64,000 bases of DNA from Monocercomonoides exilis. Its lineage: Eukaryota > Preaxostyla > Oxymonadida > Polymastigidae. Positions 52,735 to 64,000 of this stretch are shown in pieces. Each line of letters begins with the position of its first letter. Position 1 is the first letter of the stretch. The stretch is from NCBI GenBank assembly GCA_001643675.2, contig LSRY02000035.1, positions 992,001 through 1,056,000 of the forward strand. Reading direction: 5' to 3'. The notes under the pieces are model-generated. The model saw only the letters and a list, made by a program, of their open reading frames with translations. It ran no database searches and had not been told where the DNA came from. Made by a program: the position numbers and the translations under genes.

Positions 52735-54660
52735 AAAGAAAATTGACAACTTGATTAATGAACTATCAGGCTAAGAAGATTTTGATAATGAAAGGAATTG
52801 TTGAGAAAGTATATCAGATGACACAGAAAATGAAGACGATTCCAGTTCCCTTTCTCAACAATATTATTTTTCCGTTGTAATTATGAAAAATGAAAAAAAC
52901 AAACGTTCAAAATCTTTTAAAGTCAAATCTTCAAAGCAAGAAAAGATGAAGAGAAAAACTGTATTGAAATAAGGAAAATATTTGCAATTGATTAAAAAAA
53001 GATATTAATTGATGTAAGAAAAACCGAAAACAATAAATGATATTGCATCAATGGATGATGTGTTTTGAGTGAATGTTGATAAAAATAAATTATATGGGAA
53101 AGTGGAGACAGAAGAATATCGTCCGATTCATCAAACAGCATATCCAAGTGTCACTCCATCTCTCAACACAACAAGATATATCTACGATTCACCAACAACA
53201 TTGTCAACAGCATTAAGAACAAATAGCAGAGAATCTATTCTTCCTTACATTAACATGGGAGTTCCTTTCAAAAAAGAGTCTGAAAGGTCTCATAATTGAG
53301 TTTACAAAATGTTTTCTCAATTTTGCAACTCAATGCGTAACAATGCTTGGCCATTGGAGGTGAAACCTGCTTATGGTTTTCAAAAGTTTCTTGGAATTGT
53401 ATTAAGATATTCCATGGAAACAATTAATGGATCTGTTATTCCAGCTTTTTATAAAATGTCAGAATACAAAACAAATGATATTGTGGATGACAATGTGAGG
53501 CATATTGTTAGAAGAGCTAAAATGGAAATTTATAATGCTTTAGATGAAATGTTTGAAAAAGAAAACAACGAATCAAATAAATATGGAGGTGTTCTTAATA
53601 GATCTCACAAAAAGGATGCATTAATTGTTGGAGATTTAGAGATTATTCTTGGATCAATGCCTGACTGGGTGGTGGAAAAACCAAGAGAGGCTTCACCATT
53701 TATCTTTGCTCTATCAACAGGATTAAGAGCTCATGCTTGTTCATTTGTGACGTTATAAGATATTTTGAGAGTATTCGTAAAGGAAGGATTGTCATTCGTG
53801 AAAATAACGTTCAATTTGTTTTTTGGAAAAGGGACAAGAGGTAATGATCATTGCGTTACGTTTGAGGGTGATTTGTGCTTTAAATATGATTTGAACTATG
53901 CTTGGTGGTTTGATGAGAATTTGGTTCAAGAGTTTGGAATATCACTAACACAATTTGATGATTGGAATGTTGGAGAGTTGAGAAACGAAGTGTTTGGGGG
54001 TTAAGAAAAGAATCAATGAAAGTTCGAATACAAAAATAAACGAAAAAAAACTTGATATCCTGAAGATTTATTTGCTTTTCACTCATTCAGATCCGGCTTT
54101 ATCTGTTCTTCACTTTAAAAGACTGGAAATAAACCTGTTCTTAAAGAAAGTGCATTGGAGACATCATCTTATATTGGCAATTGGAAAAAAAAACTCGAAG
54201 TGAAAAAGAGAGTGTCAGATACTCACTTCGTGGAACAGTTGTAGCAAATAGAGCCGGATTTCCTGATGCACTGATCGAATCATCCAAACCTTTCAGTGAA
54301 GATTTATCAGATCCACAAGTTTTTCACAACTTATCATTAAATCATAGCGAATGGAAGTTCGAAGATATTTTGGACAGTTTCAATTTCTTTGTTCTGCAAG
54401 TTATCAAATTCTCTTGCAGTCAACTTAAATACCCTGGAGCAATAGTTTTCAGATTCAATAAAATGGCTTCAAAAAACTTTTTAGATAAAGTTGGAATTTA
54501 AAAAGAAAAGAACGAAACGGATATCAAGGCTTCAAGAAGAACTATTTCTCGAAAATTCAACGTAAAGGAGGAAGGAGTTGAACCACAAACGAAGAAATTT
54601 CATTCAACAATGAATGAATACTTATTTAACAAATCATTCTTTTCACTTCAAATTACTAAC
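52735..54660 (+). pseudogene. Crypton-like tyrosine recombinase, copy B (decayed)
   Basis: Close relative of copy C. Blocks in order: acidic N-terminal region with stops; TTRYIYDSPTTLSTALR; PYINMGVPFKKESE; VKPAYGFQKFLGIVLRYSME; EIILGSMPDWVVEKPREASP; FALSTGLRAHACSF (first Arg kept); KITFNLFFGKGTRGNDHCVT; LVQEFGISLTQFDDW; then a frame change and YPEDLFAFHSFRSGFICSSL (His and Arg kept). Another frame change precedes TVVANRAGFPDALIES. Stops include those at 53297-53299, 53756-53758 and 54002-54004. Part of the segment just before the catalytic His is missing, compared with copy C. It is dead but dates from the same expansion. Confidence 0.85.
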
Positions 54661-56135
54661 GAAAAATGAAAATTATAGTGACATGGGGATTAAAAATAAT
54701 GTTTAAGCTTTTTCATTGAAATAATACGCAATTTTTGTTGACTTTTTGTGATCAAAAAATTCGATAAAAATGAGTTCATTCATTGCAATATATGTGAGGG
54801 CACAAAACATTATCTTGTGATATCAATGATACCTATTAATGGATATGATAATTCATTTTATTTTGATATCCGATAAAGTTTGATAAAATTATGAGAGAAG
54901 TAATTTTTCTATGCGTTGTGCAAAAAAAGCTTGAAAGTCCGTATTTTCCCCCATTTGAGAATGTTAATATTTGATGAATATCACCTAATATAATTATATC
55001 TCGAAAAAAAATTCAGTTTCAAAATGAAATACATAGGTTTTGAAATTCATAATTTATTAAAAATATTCTATTTTTTTCGAAGATGTATTATTGAAAATTT
55101 CGATTCACATAAAAACTTATAAAACATTCCTTCTCAAAGAAAACTGTTCTTTTTTTAATGAAAGATAAAGTGAAGTATTTTTTTTTTCTATTTTTAATAT
55201 CATCACTCTGACGCTGTTTGAAAATTGAAAAATATCAAGTATTTAATATTAATAACGTATTTTTTTCCTTTTTTCATTAACCCAAAAAGTTAAAAAAAAT
55301 TTTCAATCAGAATGAATGAAAATTTTTAGGAAAACGTATTGTTATTCAATTGTAGATTTTTTAAAATTTTAGTAAAAATATGAATTGATTGAACTAAAAT
55401 CAAATAATGAAAAATTTTCATTCCACAAATCAATATATTTTTGGATCTCGAAATTGGAATTATTTTTGATGTTTACTGAAAGAATAATATTGAAAAAATA
55501 AAAAGCAGAAACATTGATGAATGCACACCAATAAGGGAAAAGAATATGAAAGTCTCTAACGATTTGTATTTAAGAATGTTAAAAAATTATTTGTTTTCTT
55601 CCAACTTATTTTTATAAATTTTTTAAAATATTTAAACAAAGCAATATTAACAATATTTAACTATTAACAATTAGATATTTTTTTAAGTTTTCAATGGTGT
55701 CACTTTTCATTTATTTACGAATGAAATACATAACTATCTAGCCCACAATTAGTTATTGGTTTTTTTATTTTGATATTTTATTAAACTTATTTTGAAGAAA
55801 GTTTCTTTGATTCTGAATCTCTTTTCTTTCAAAAACGATTAGAATTGTAATTTCCACATAATGCTATTGAATAATATGAACAAACAAGCATTTCATTACA
55901 AAATGCAGAAAAAATTGATGTGTGCTCTTATTTATTGTTGCTTTTTATTTGATTATAAAATAAAACAAAAAATATTTTTCAGAATATGAATGATTATTTA
56001 AATGAAACTCCGAAACCACAGCAACATTTTTCTATATTTAATGAAGTTTGCAAAAATATAATTATTTAAAAAAATATTTAATAATAGAATCATTAACATT
56101 TTTAATCAATTAACAGCAAATTCCAACACAACTGA
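54661..56135. other. Gene-poor AT-rich stretch
   Basis: About 1.5 kb of very AT-rich sequence. No frame of interest, no repeat recognised. Confidence 0.5.
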
Positions 56136-56494
56136 CTGCCTTTCTTAGCCCGACTTGCGGAAACGATGTCCTTATAAGCAGGAACGAGGTTTGCGAAAGG
56201 ATGATGAGGATGATGAATGAGCTTCTCTCTCCAATCGCATCATCATCAATCACTCCCGTCAACGCTTTTCAGACGAACATCTCAGCTCAACACTCCTCCT
56301 TTCAATCCACTCCATCGCCTTCTCACATCCACCAGAATCATCTGCAAACATTGACAGATCCAACTCAAACTCCTTCTTTTCAAAGAACATTTCTTCCTGT
56401 GTGCAATAAAGAATCAAATGAAGAAAAAAAAAATGAAAAAAGAAAAACATTTGTACAAATTTTTTTGTTTAGGTTAGGGTTACGTTTTTTTTGA
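56136..56494 (+). pseudogene. Recombinase-associated N-terminal module (detached)
   Basis: The translation includes SPTCGNDVLISRNEVCERMM, then RMMNELLSPIASSSITPVN and AFQTNISAQHSS. The EVCERM, LL/MQQI and TPVN..FQ..I elements match the start of copy A at 48.7 kb. The frame then turns Ser/Thr/Pro-rich and ends at 56494. It is 0.8 kb upstream of copy C on the same strand, so it may be a distal first exon of copy C or the leftover of another copy. No ATG precedes the conserved part in a way that fixes the start. Confidence 0.5.
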
Positions 56495-57294
56495 TTAAAT
56501 TTTTGATCTGACGATCCAGATCGTAGCAAAATATTGATTAACAAAATTTGCTCATTTTTTGAACCGGTATATTTGGAGTAAAATACAAATCATAGAGAGA
56601 TTTATGATTTTTTAAATATCATTTTTATAATAAAGTTTGATCATAATGTATTTAAATTTTTTCAACAGAAAAGGTTTTAATTGACTGGTTTACGTACACT
56701 TATCAATATCAGTGTTTCAGTGTTTTAAGCGGGTGTGAAGTCGTTTTTAATAAAAAACATTATTGACTATTGATTGTTTCTTTTTCTTATATGCATATGA
56801 AAATTGAAAATAAAAGCAAAGTTATTGATATCCATTAACAGTGAGCCTTTTAACATTTCAATTCAACAGAATCATCTGATTTGTATAAATTTTATAGCTG
56901 TTTGGCAGGTTCTTTTTTCAATTAAAAAGTCTATAAACAACAATGAACAATTATTTTGAACTTATGAACTTTTTCTTTGCTCTGAAAAACTGACTTGGAA
57001 GATAATTCCAATTGACTATAATAAATAACTTTATAGCGAATAATTATTTGCATGATTTCAATATTAAAATTTTCTAATTGTTCACAAAAAATATGAATAT
57101 TGTGATTTGATCAAAAATATTAATAAAGAAAAGAATATTTTTTATTACTGAGCAAACAATTTGAATGCAAAGCTTTCAAGCCTATCGCATTAATACGTAT
57201 GCACTTCATATTCTAATGATTTGTAAACTAATTCTGAATTGCTTCTGGATTACAGTCATAAGAATACAAAAATCGGAAGTTTGTATTTGATTTA
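56495..57294. other. AT-rich spacer before recombinase copy C
   Basis: No gene. It may be a long intron or the 5' region of copy C. Confidence 0.4.
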
Positions 57295-60200
57295 ATGTTT
57301 AAAATTATAATATTAATTTTATTATCAACTTCAATAATAGAAAAAATCAGGAAAATTCAGAAAGAAACATTTTCTTCGGAAGATGACAGCAGCGACAGCG
57401 ATGAAAGTGATGAAACAACATCCGATGCAATTCTTTCCCCTTCACAACCTGGTTTTTTTTCTCCTCCGCCATTCTCTCCAGTTTATTTTCATCATTCTCC
57501 TTCTCATTCTCCATCACCGCGATCATCATATTCTCACTCTTTTTCACCTCCATTTTCTCCTTCATCTTCTTCTTCAATTCCTTGTCCGAGCTCTCCATTG
57601 CATCTGGCTTCAACTACACAAGAATACGAATCTGTAATTTCGACACCAATGTTTTATTGCCCAAGGTTGGCTTATAAAAAACAACATGATCAAGAAAAAG
57701 AAGAAGCAGCGTCCAATGAAAAAGAAATAGAGAAAAAGCCTTATTCATATTCAATTTCAAACTGGCTTCTAAATTTCATGAAAGAAGATGAAATTCCTTC
57801 TGTGGATTATTATTCAACGCTGTTAAAAAATCTTTCACCACAACCTTCATTAGATCACCTTCGAGATTATCAACATAAATCTCCATATCCGAGACCTCTT
57901 TTTATATCCCGAAAAGAAAATTTGGACAAGAAATGTTTGGAACACATGGAATCTTCAGACGATACTTGCACAAACGCGAAACAGAATAAGGCAGAGGAAA
58001 AACAGGAATTCAATTTGAAGAAATCGCACCCATCTTCTCAAACTGCACATGAGCAGAATGAGAAGAAAAGAACAAGCAATAAAAAAAGAAAACACAGAAG
58101 AGCGAAATATTCAGAAAAGAAATCAAATTCCTCAGAAAATGGTTTGCGTTTAAATCTAAGTTAATCTCATTCTTTAACTTTTCAAAAAAAGAAAAAGATA
58201 ATGTTTTCTCAGAAATCTCAGAAAATCCATTTACAGAATCGATATGCAATCAAAGAAATTCAGCTTCGGCTTCTGCATCTTGTTCGATTTCAACGAGCAA
58301 CATTTGTTGTGACACTTTTGAAAGAATATTCATGGAAGAAGATGGAACCGAGTTTATTTCGAATAAAATTGAAAAGAAGAGCGAAAAAAGAGAGAAAATT
58401 CTTGAAGAAAATTTAAAGACAAAACCTGACAGTCAAAACGAAGAAAATATTTCGTTGGAAGATAATGAATGCTTTGAAGTCGACTGCAGCACAACTCAAA
58501 GGAAATCAAAGATTGATTTTATGAAAAAACTTCCTTCTCTTATAAAGTCATCTTTTGAAGATTCTCAAACTGATACAGATGATAACACTTATGATTGCCA
58601 AACAGACATGGAAAATGCCAATTCATGCTATGAAGAGTTTTCATCTTCTCTATCAACAAAAGAAAACACAGACGATGATGAAATGAAAGATTCCGAATCA
58701 ACAGAAACAAATTGTGATTTTCAATATTGTGATTGCCATCCTTCAAAAATTAGGCACAAAGATAGAAAATCTTCAATTTGGTCCGCAATGCAATCATCCA
58801 AAAGAAGAAAGGTCTCAGTTCTTGTCAATGATAAGAATTTGTCAATTATTTCTGAAAAATTGGATGAATTGGAGAAAAAGGAAAAGGCGATATCTGAAAA
58901 AGTTTCATTTGAATCAAAAGATGCATTCGCTCTTGATTTCAAAGACTTATATGGAAATATTAATGCAACAATGTTAGATATTCTTCCAGACAATTCTTCA
59001 TCACCTTCAACAAACCCTGCATTGACAACACAAAGATATGCTTATGATTCTCCTACAAAGTTTTCAGATATGTTGAGATCCTATTCAAGAGAAGAGTTAC
59101 AACCATATGTGGAGAAGGGTTTACCATTCTGTGACGAAACTGTTAAAACACACAAATGGGTTTGTGGAATGTTCATTGATTATTGCAAAATGGCAAAGAA
59201 GGAACCTTTCCCATTGAAGGCAAAACCTGTGTATGGATTTATGAAGTTGCTTGGAACTGCAGTCGGTTATTCTGTTGAAACAATAAAGAATGGCATTCGA
59301 TCATCTCTTTTCAATATATCTGAGACAAAAACTGGAAAACCTGTGAAGGATAAAGTCAGAATGAAAGTTCATCGAGCATTAATGGAAATCAAAACATGGA
59401 TCAGAAAAAGAAAGAAGAAAGGATTGCCTTTGCCAAAAATGAGAGAGGAGAATGAAAATAAATGGAAAAAACAGCCTCTCATCGTATCAGATTTGCAACG
59501 TATTTTAGAATGCTATCCCGACTGGATAGTTGAGAAGCCCCAAGAGGCTTCCTTGTTCTTGTTTGCTCTTTCAACGGGAGCGAGAGCACAAACATGTGCT
59601 CATATAAGATTGAAGGATATCATCCGAGTTTACTCTCCTCCCAACTCAAATTTTATCAAAGTTACGTTTAATCTTGAGTGTGGGAAAGGGTGGAATGGTG
59701 ACAATCACTGTGTTACGGTGGAAGGAGCAATTAACGAAAAGCATCAACTTAACGTAATATGGTGGCTGGAGCAGTATTTGGTGGAGGAGTTTGGACTCTC
59801 CCTAACCAATTTTGACAAATGGGAGCTTAAGGAGTTGGAGGAGCAATTTATCTGGCAACTTAGAAAGGGTGCAATGAGAGTTCGACTGAAAAAAAGAGCT
59901 GTCCAAGCAGGTTATCCTGATAACCTGTTTGGCTTTCATTCCTTTAGGTCGGGTTTTATTTGCTCAGCTTTGCTAAAAGCAGGGGAAAACCAGGAAAAAA
60001 GGAAACAGGTGCTTGAGGCGACAGCTTTTGTAGGTAATTGGGCCTTCATTTCAAAATCCCAGTGGGAATATGTGAAAGAGACTGAGAAGGCTGTAATAAT
60101 TGGTAATAGGCTTGGATTCCAGGATGAAGCAATTGAATCCGATGATTACTATGATATGACTTTAACAAGTCCTGCAATATATCACAACATCAAATTAAAT

Positions 60201-60692
60201 GAGCCAATTTGGAAGGAGGAATCAATTATACTTGCATTTGACTTTTATGTTCTCGAAATAATAAAAGCCACGTGCAGTGAGTTCTTTTATCCATATAATT
60301 GCGTAATCCGATTGAATCGGTTGGCTGCTTCATCGTATTTGAATAATCATAATGTTAAGTGTGAAAAGGGAAACACATTCATGAAGCAAGCTAGAATCGA
60401 TTTATTACAGAAACTGAAGAAGAATAAAAATGTTGTGGAAGCAGTACGTTTATATTTAGCAGGAATACAAGAGTATTTGAATGGAAGCACGAAACTCAAA
60501 TTTCATAGACCAAAAGAAAAAGTTCCACTTAGAGAGAATAGACCCATCAACAAGATACTTGGAACAAAAATCAAGACGCAGATGGACAGCAGAAGAAGAT
60601 CGGATACTGATGAAAAGTTTTTTGCAGTCTGGAGATTTCAAAACTGCAAGTCAGCAATTATTCGAAAGAACTGCAAACTCTTGCAGAGATAG
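57295..60692 (+). CDS. Crypton-like tyrosine recombinase, copy C (near-intact, 2 exons)
   Basis: Exon 57295-58141 and exon 58192-60692 give about 1115 residues. The first 280 residues are acidic then Ser/Pro/His-rich (DDSSDSDESDETT, FSPPPFSPVYFHHSPS), ending in a basic cluster (KKRKHRRAKYSEKK) that may be a nuclear signal. The recombinase part (about 590-1000) has LFALSTGARAQTCAHIRLKD (Arg near 743), FNLECGKGWNGDNHCVTVEG (Lys strand), NLFGFHSFRSGFICSALL (His and Arg near 864-867) and SQWEYVKETEKAVI (candidate Tyr near 908), so the full R-K-HxxR-Y set is present. No RT is adjacent, as in Cryptons, which move via circular DNA. The hydrophobic first 15 residues may be intronic. Copies A and B show it is a repeated family. 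Confidence 0.83.
58142..58191 (+). other. Intron in recombinase copy C
   Basis: 50 bases, GTTTGC...AAAAAAG, phase 1. Splicing joins SSEN to EKDNVFSEISENPF and restores the frame. Without it, the Ser/Pro-rich frame stops at 58164. Confidence 0.72.
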
Positions 60693-60834
60693 AATACGAC
60701 ACATCACGAAAGATAGATCAATGAGTGACTATTCAAAATCCATGACAAAATATGAACAATTTAAGACGGATCATCCACAATTGGGAAACTTGAACTCTGC
60801 ACCTGAGAAAGAGAAAGGAGGAGAGAAGAATTGA
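60481..60834 (+). CDS. SANT/Myb-like domain in the +1 frame after the recombinase
   Basis: This frame overlaps the last 70 codons of copy C, offset by +1. It encodes SRRRWTAEEDRILMKSFLQS, then DFKTASQQLFERTANSCRDR and IRHITKD: one SANT/Myb repeat with the first Trp, the acidic EED stretch and the third-helix CRDRIRH pattern. DNA-binding domains at the C-terminus are typical of Crypton proteins (for example GCR1_C in fungi), so this is most likely the recombinase's own C-terminal domain. The switch would occur between about 60481 and 60560, near the A-rich run CAAAAGAAAAAG. A one-base mutation, a ribosomal frameshift or a separate short ORF are all possible. It ends with a hydrophilic tail. 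Confidence 0.72.
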   Translation: MEARNSNFIDQKKKFHLERIDPSTRYLEQKSRRRWTAEEDRILMKSFLQSGDFKTASQQLFERTANSCRDRIRHITKDRSMSDYSKSMTKYEQFKTDHPQLGNLNSAPEKEKGGEKN

Positions 60835-63585
60835 CACTCTTTATTATTGTTTGGAAGTTCATTTCCACAGGGCGCTTACTGTTTGTTTATATTCTCATTA
60901 TCTTTTTTTCATATTCAATCAGTACAATTGTTTTTTATTAATTCATACACAAACATTCCGATAAAAAGAGAGGTTTTAATAAAAGCGTGAAATGTTTTAA
61001 ATTGAGTTTTTAATTTTTCGTGTTTTGCAACATTAAAAACACCAATCTTTCTGTGACAAAAGATTATATATGTGGACTGAGATAAATGTTGCAACAAATG
61101 AAGGATAATTTAATTAGATTTGAGTAGGAAAACAAAAGCAAACTTGTTGTTGACGTTTTAAGCCTGGTGAACATTCTCAATGATGGAAGGAGGTTGCAGA
61201 CAGCACAATGAAAGCTAATTAGAATAGGAATCCATGAAACGCATATTTAATGAACGAATACGATGATCACAAACAAATGAATTGTGATGGTTGATCATTA
61301 AATATCAATGAGTTCATTCAAGTCATTCATCATCGTTTCTTCTTTAAATGAGATATATTCACAATCAAATGCATTGCAACATTTTTCAGAAATTGAGTTT
61401 ATCAAGAGTTTTTTGTTATTCATTTGTTTTGCAAAAGAAACAAATGGCGATTCGAGAAATGTTCTTAGAAAGATTTGTTTTTTGTCTCCGTTCGATCGTT
61501 GAAAATGGCGATGATAATTAATTTCTTTGTCATCTGAACAAGAGGAATTAAAGAAAGTCGAATGAAACAATCATCAAGTACAAAGAATAATGAATTGGTT
61601 TTTGGAAGATCATGTTGTTATCGATTATTCTAACGAGAAAACAAAAGCAAAATTGAATTGTTTTAGTTAAAGAAAAGTTATTCATGATAACACAAAAATG
61701 GGCAAAGTACTATTTCACCAAAAACTGCTGAATGATGAAATTGGAAAATTCATTTGAATCATGTGAAATGTGAATGATTGCTTTCTTTAATCATTTTGTT
61801 GGAGCATCTTCATTCAATCTGAATGCAGAAAAGATATTTCACGATGCATCCAAATACCAAATAACAAAGCACAACGAATAGCAAAAGTTTTGAATCAGAA
61901 TCAGTTTCTTTCAATTCTGTTTGAACACATAACTTGGTTTGGTTTTTTTTCAAATAATCTCTGTTTCAAAGGTAATTCTCAACAGTGCGCATGGATAAAT
62001 CTTTGCATTCACTCTATTGAATAGAGATGTTCGATATTTGCATGAGGAAGAAAGCAGAACAAAATACAAAATAAATGAGACAAAAAATATGTGAATCAGA
62101 CTGCACTATTACAGATTTTAACATAATTGAAGAATAATTTTCAAACAAAATAAGGATTTTGCGTTTCATTTTTATTTCACTTTGCTGATTTCGATAAATA
62201 AATTGTTATTGAATGTTTTGTTCTATATATTTTTTTTGTATGGTATTCATTGTGATCATAATTTGATACAGCAAGTTTTTTTCAAACAAATCAGAATTTT
62301 GTCAAGCAGTCATTCAAACATTAGATGATATAAAAAGTGTGTGCATTGTTAGCGAAAGTTATTTTATAAATGTTTATATTTTCATTGATTAATGACATTA
62401 AAAGAAAGAATTTATGTTTTGAGCAAACGAAATAGCTGTGATGAAGTTAAAAGATGAACGAAGATAGCGCAAAAAGAAAAAAGTAATTTGTTAAGCTGGA
62501 ACAAGATGCAAAGATGGAAAAATGCTGATAAAGGAAAATCCACTAAAGAAAAAATTTTCATGAAATGAAGTTTGATCGAATATGAAACATGAATGACAGT
62601 CGACATTTTTTCTCAACGCATTGGCACAAATTCGTTGTGAAAAACAATTGATGATATTATTCGGATCTGTTGTGGAAGAAAAGAATTGGCTGGAATGAGC
62701 TTGAAATGAAATCAAGAAGGACATTACGTTAATTGAAAGGACATCATCGATGATTTTCATTATCAACAAGATAAACTGTTGATAATAATAAGAATATACA
62801 TTTTCATTGAAGTTCATTGATTAATGTCATTATGATTACTTGAATTCAGTCTAGTTTTATTTGAAGTTTTAATGAAATCAAGGTTTGACATCAATATTTA
62901 ATAAAAAATAAAAATATTCAATTTATTTGATAATTTTTTTGACTTTTTATTGAGAGTGATATAAAATGAAATGTAGTATTTCTCAAATTATCATGAAATT
63001 GCTTACGAACTTTCGGAAAACAAAGGACTAGAAGAGATACTTGTTGTTTGTTGCATAAAGGTTTGAAAAACAATTATTGAATGAACGATAAAATATTTTC
63101 TTTAAGATTTCTCTTGATTTGTTGCATTCATTGAGATCTGAAAAAATAATGTCACAATTATTGCGAATTGTTATGATGGAATGAAATCGGATGAAGAATA
63201 AAATTTAGTGATGAAGATCTTTTGTCTGTAAAAGATTTGTAATGAATATTACGATGATTGCACGAAATACAAACAGCTAGTCAAGAAATCTATCACAAAA
63301 TGTGCAACATATCAGAACGGAAAAATAAATGTAAAGAAAACAGCACATACATGAAACAAGACGTAAGAATGATTTGTTAACGAATGTTGAGGATGTATCA
63401 CTCAAAATCAATTCGTTTCATAGTTTTTGCAAATGCTATATTACATAAAATTATAATATGGGAATTTTGATTTATTCAAATAAAAAATAAAAAATTTTGC
63501 AATTTTTAATTGAAATCAAAAAATAAAAATTTAAATAAATAAAAAAAAAATAATAGCGCTCCCCTAAGCTCGACGAGCAAAAGTC
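60835..63585. other. Gene-poor AT-rich stretch
   Basis: About 2.75 kb. Frames at 61298-61570 and 62412-62817 (minus) lack family signatures. No transposon ends recognised. Confidence 0.5.
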
Positions 63586-63660
63586 TAGGTTAGGTTAGGG
63601 TTAGGGTTAGGGTTAGGGTTAGGGTTAGGGTTAGGGTTAGGGTTAGGGTTAGGGTTAGGT
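63586..63660 (+). repeat. Interstitial telomere-type array (TTAGGG)n
   Basis: About eleven TTAGGG units, with two shortened TTAGG units at the edges. It is preceded by a short GC-richer segment (GCGCTCCCCTAAGCTCGACG) and followed by at least 340 bases of ordinary sequence, so it is not the physical end of this molecule as given. A two-unit TTAGGTTAGGG fragment also occurs at about 56469-56480. Confidence 0.95.
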
Positions 63661-64000
63661 TTTACAACTCTTCCCCTTTTATGCATCGAGTTGGAGAATA
63701 TTTTCATTATGAACGTTTAATTCACTCATGTAGCTATTTGTATGGAATATGATTTATTGGAATCTGTTGCATATCTCTGTAAAATTTTGATCCGAAAAGT
63801 GACCTTTTAGTATCATGTCGAAAAATGACATTTCTAAAAATGAGATTAACAACGATTTTGATGTGATCAAATATTCACATATGTCATGTGATTAACTGCA
63901 CATGAAACAGAATTTCGTTATGACCATTATTTGTCGAGTTATTGCGAAAACAAAAATTTCGATTTTTTGGTGTTTTTTTCCAAATTTGCAAAAATCCCTC
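63661..64000. other. Sequence beyond the telomere-type array
   Basis: 340 bases, AT-rich, no gene or repeat recognised. Confidence 0.5.

Noticed and set aside
63586-63660. Calling this the true chromosome end
   Set aside because: At least 340 bases of non-telomeric sequence follow the array.
1-64000. tRNA and rRNA genes
   Set aside because: No convincing cloverleaf B-box pattern or rRNA-like conserved segment was seen by eye; a covariance-model scan was not possible.

Overview
This window is nuclear DNA from a microbial eukaryote. It is AT-rich, has long gene-poor stretches, uses the standard stop codons, and carries short GT-AG introns (about 49 to 106 bases, many with a GTTTG-like donor). 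It also holds an array of TTAGGG telomere-type repeats. The intron style, the mix of transposons, and a helical protein family whose N-terminal sequence I associate with predicted proteins of Monocercomonoides suggest an oxymonad or another preaxostylan. That assignment is an inference and rests partly on memory.

Layout. At 0.58-2.63 kb is a structurally complete pogo-like DNA transposon with perfect 29-base inverted ends and TA target duplications. From 4.2 to 6.3 kb there is a 1.07 kb fold-back palindrome and a dead Merlin/IS1595-type transposase. The ordinary genes lie at 7.3-27 kb: a Ser-rich protein of unknown function, a divergent WNK-type kinase of about 2372 residues with 2 introns, a C2-domain protein (3 exons), a TMEM62-like membrane metallophosphoesterase (5 exons), and a coiled-coil protein. 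From 27 to 39 kb are three copies of one helical protein family: one lacks an ATG and is frameshifted, one is heavily decayed, one is largely open. The last two sit in a segmental duplication.

From 39.4 to 61 kb is a transposon island. A pure triplet repeat is followed by a DIRS-type retroelement (41.4-47.4 kb). Its inverted terminal repeats and internal complementary region are still recognisable, its Gag and RT/RNase H frames are broken, and its tyrosine recombinase frame is intact. Next come two decayed members and one nearly intact member of a Crypton-like tyrosine recombinase family (48.7-50.5, 52.7-54.7 and 57.3-60.8 kb), with a second dead Merlin/IS1595 transposase between the first two. 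The nearly intact member has an acidic Ser/Pro-rich N-terminal region, a 50-base intron, a full R...HxxR...Y catalytic set, and a SANT/Myb-like domain continuing in the +1 frame. The last 3 kb are gene-poor and hold an interstitial (TTAGGG)n tract at 63.6 kb.

The cellular genes share no obvious pathway, although the WNK-like kinase and the Ser-rich gene share a 71-base divergent promoter region. The strongest candidates for something undescribed are the Crypton-like recombinase family with its modular N-terminus and frame-shifted SANT domain, and the DIRS element with its ICR architecture.
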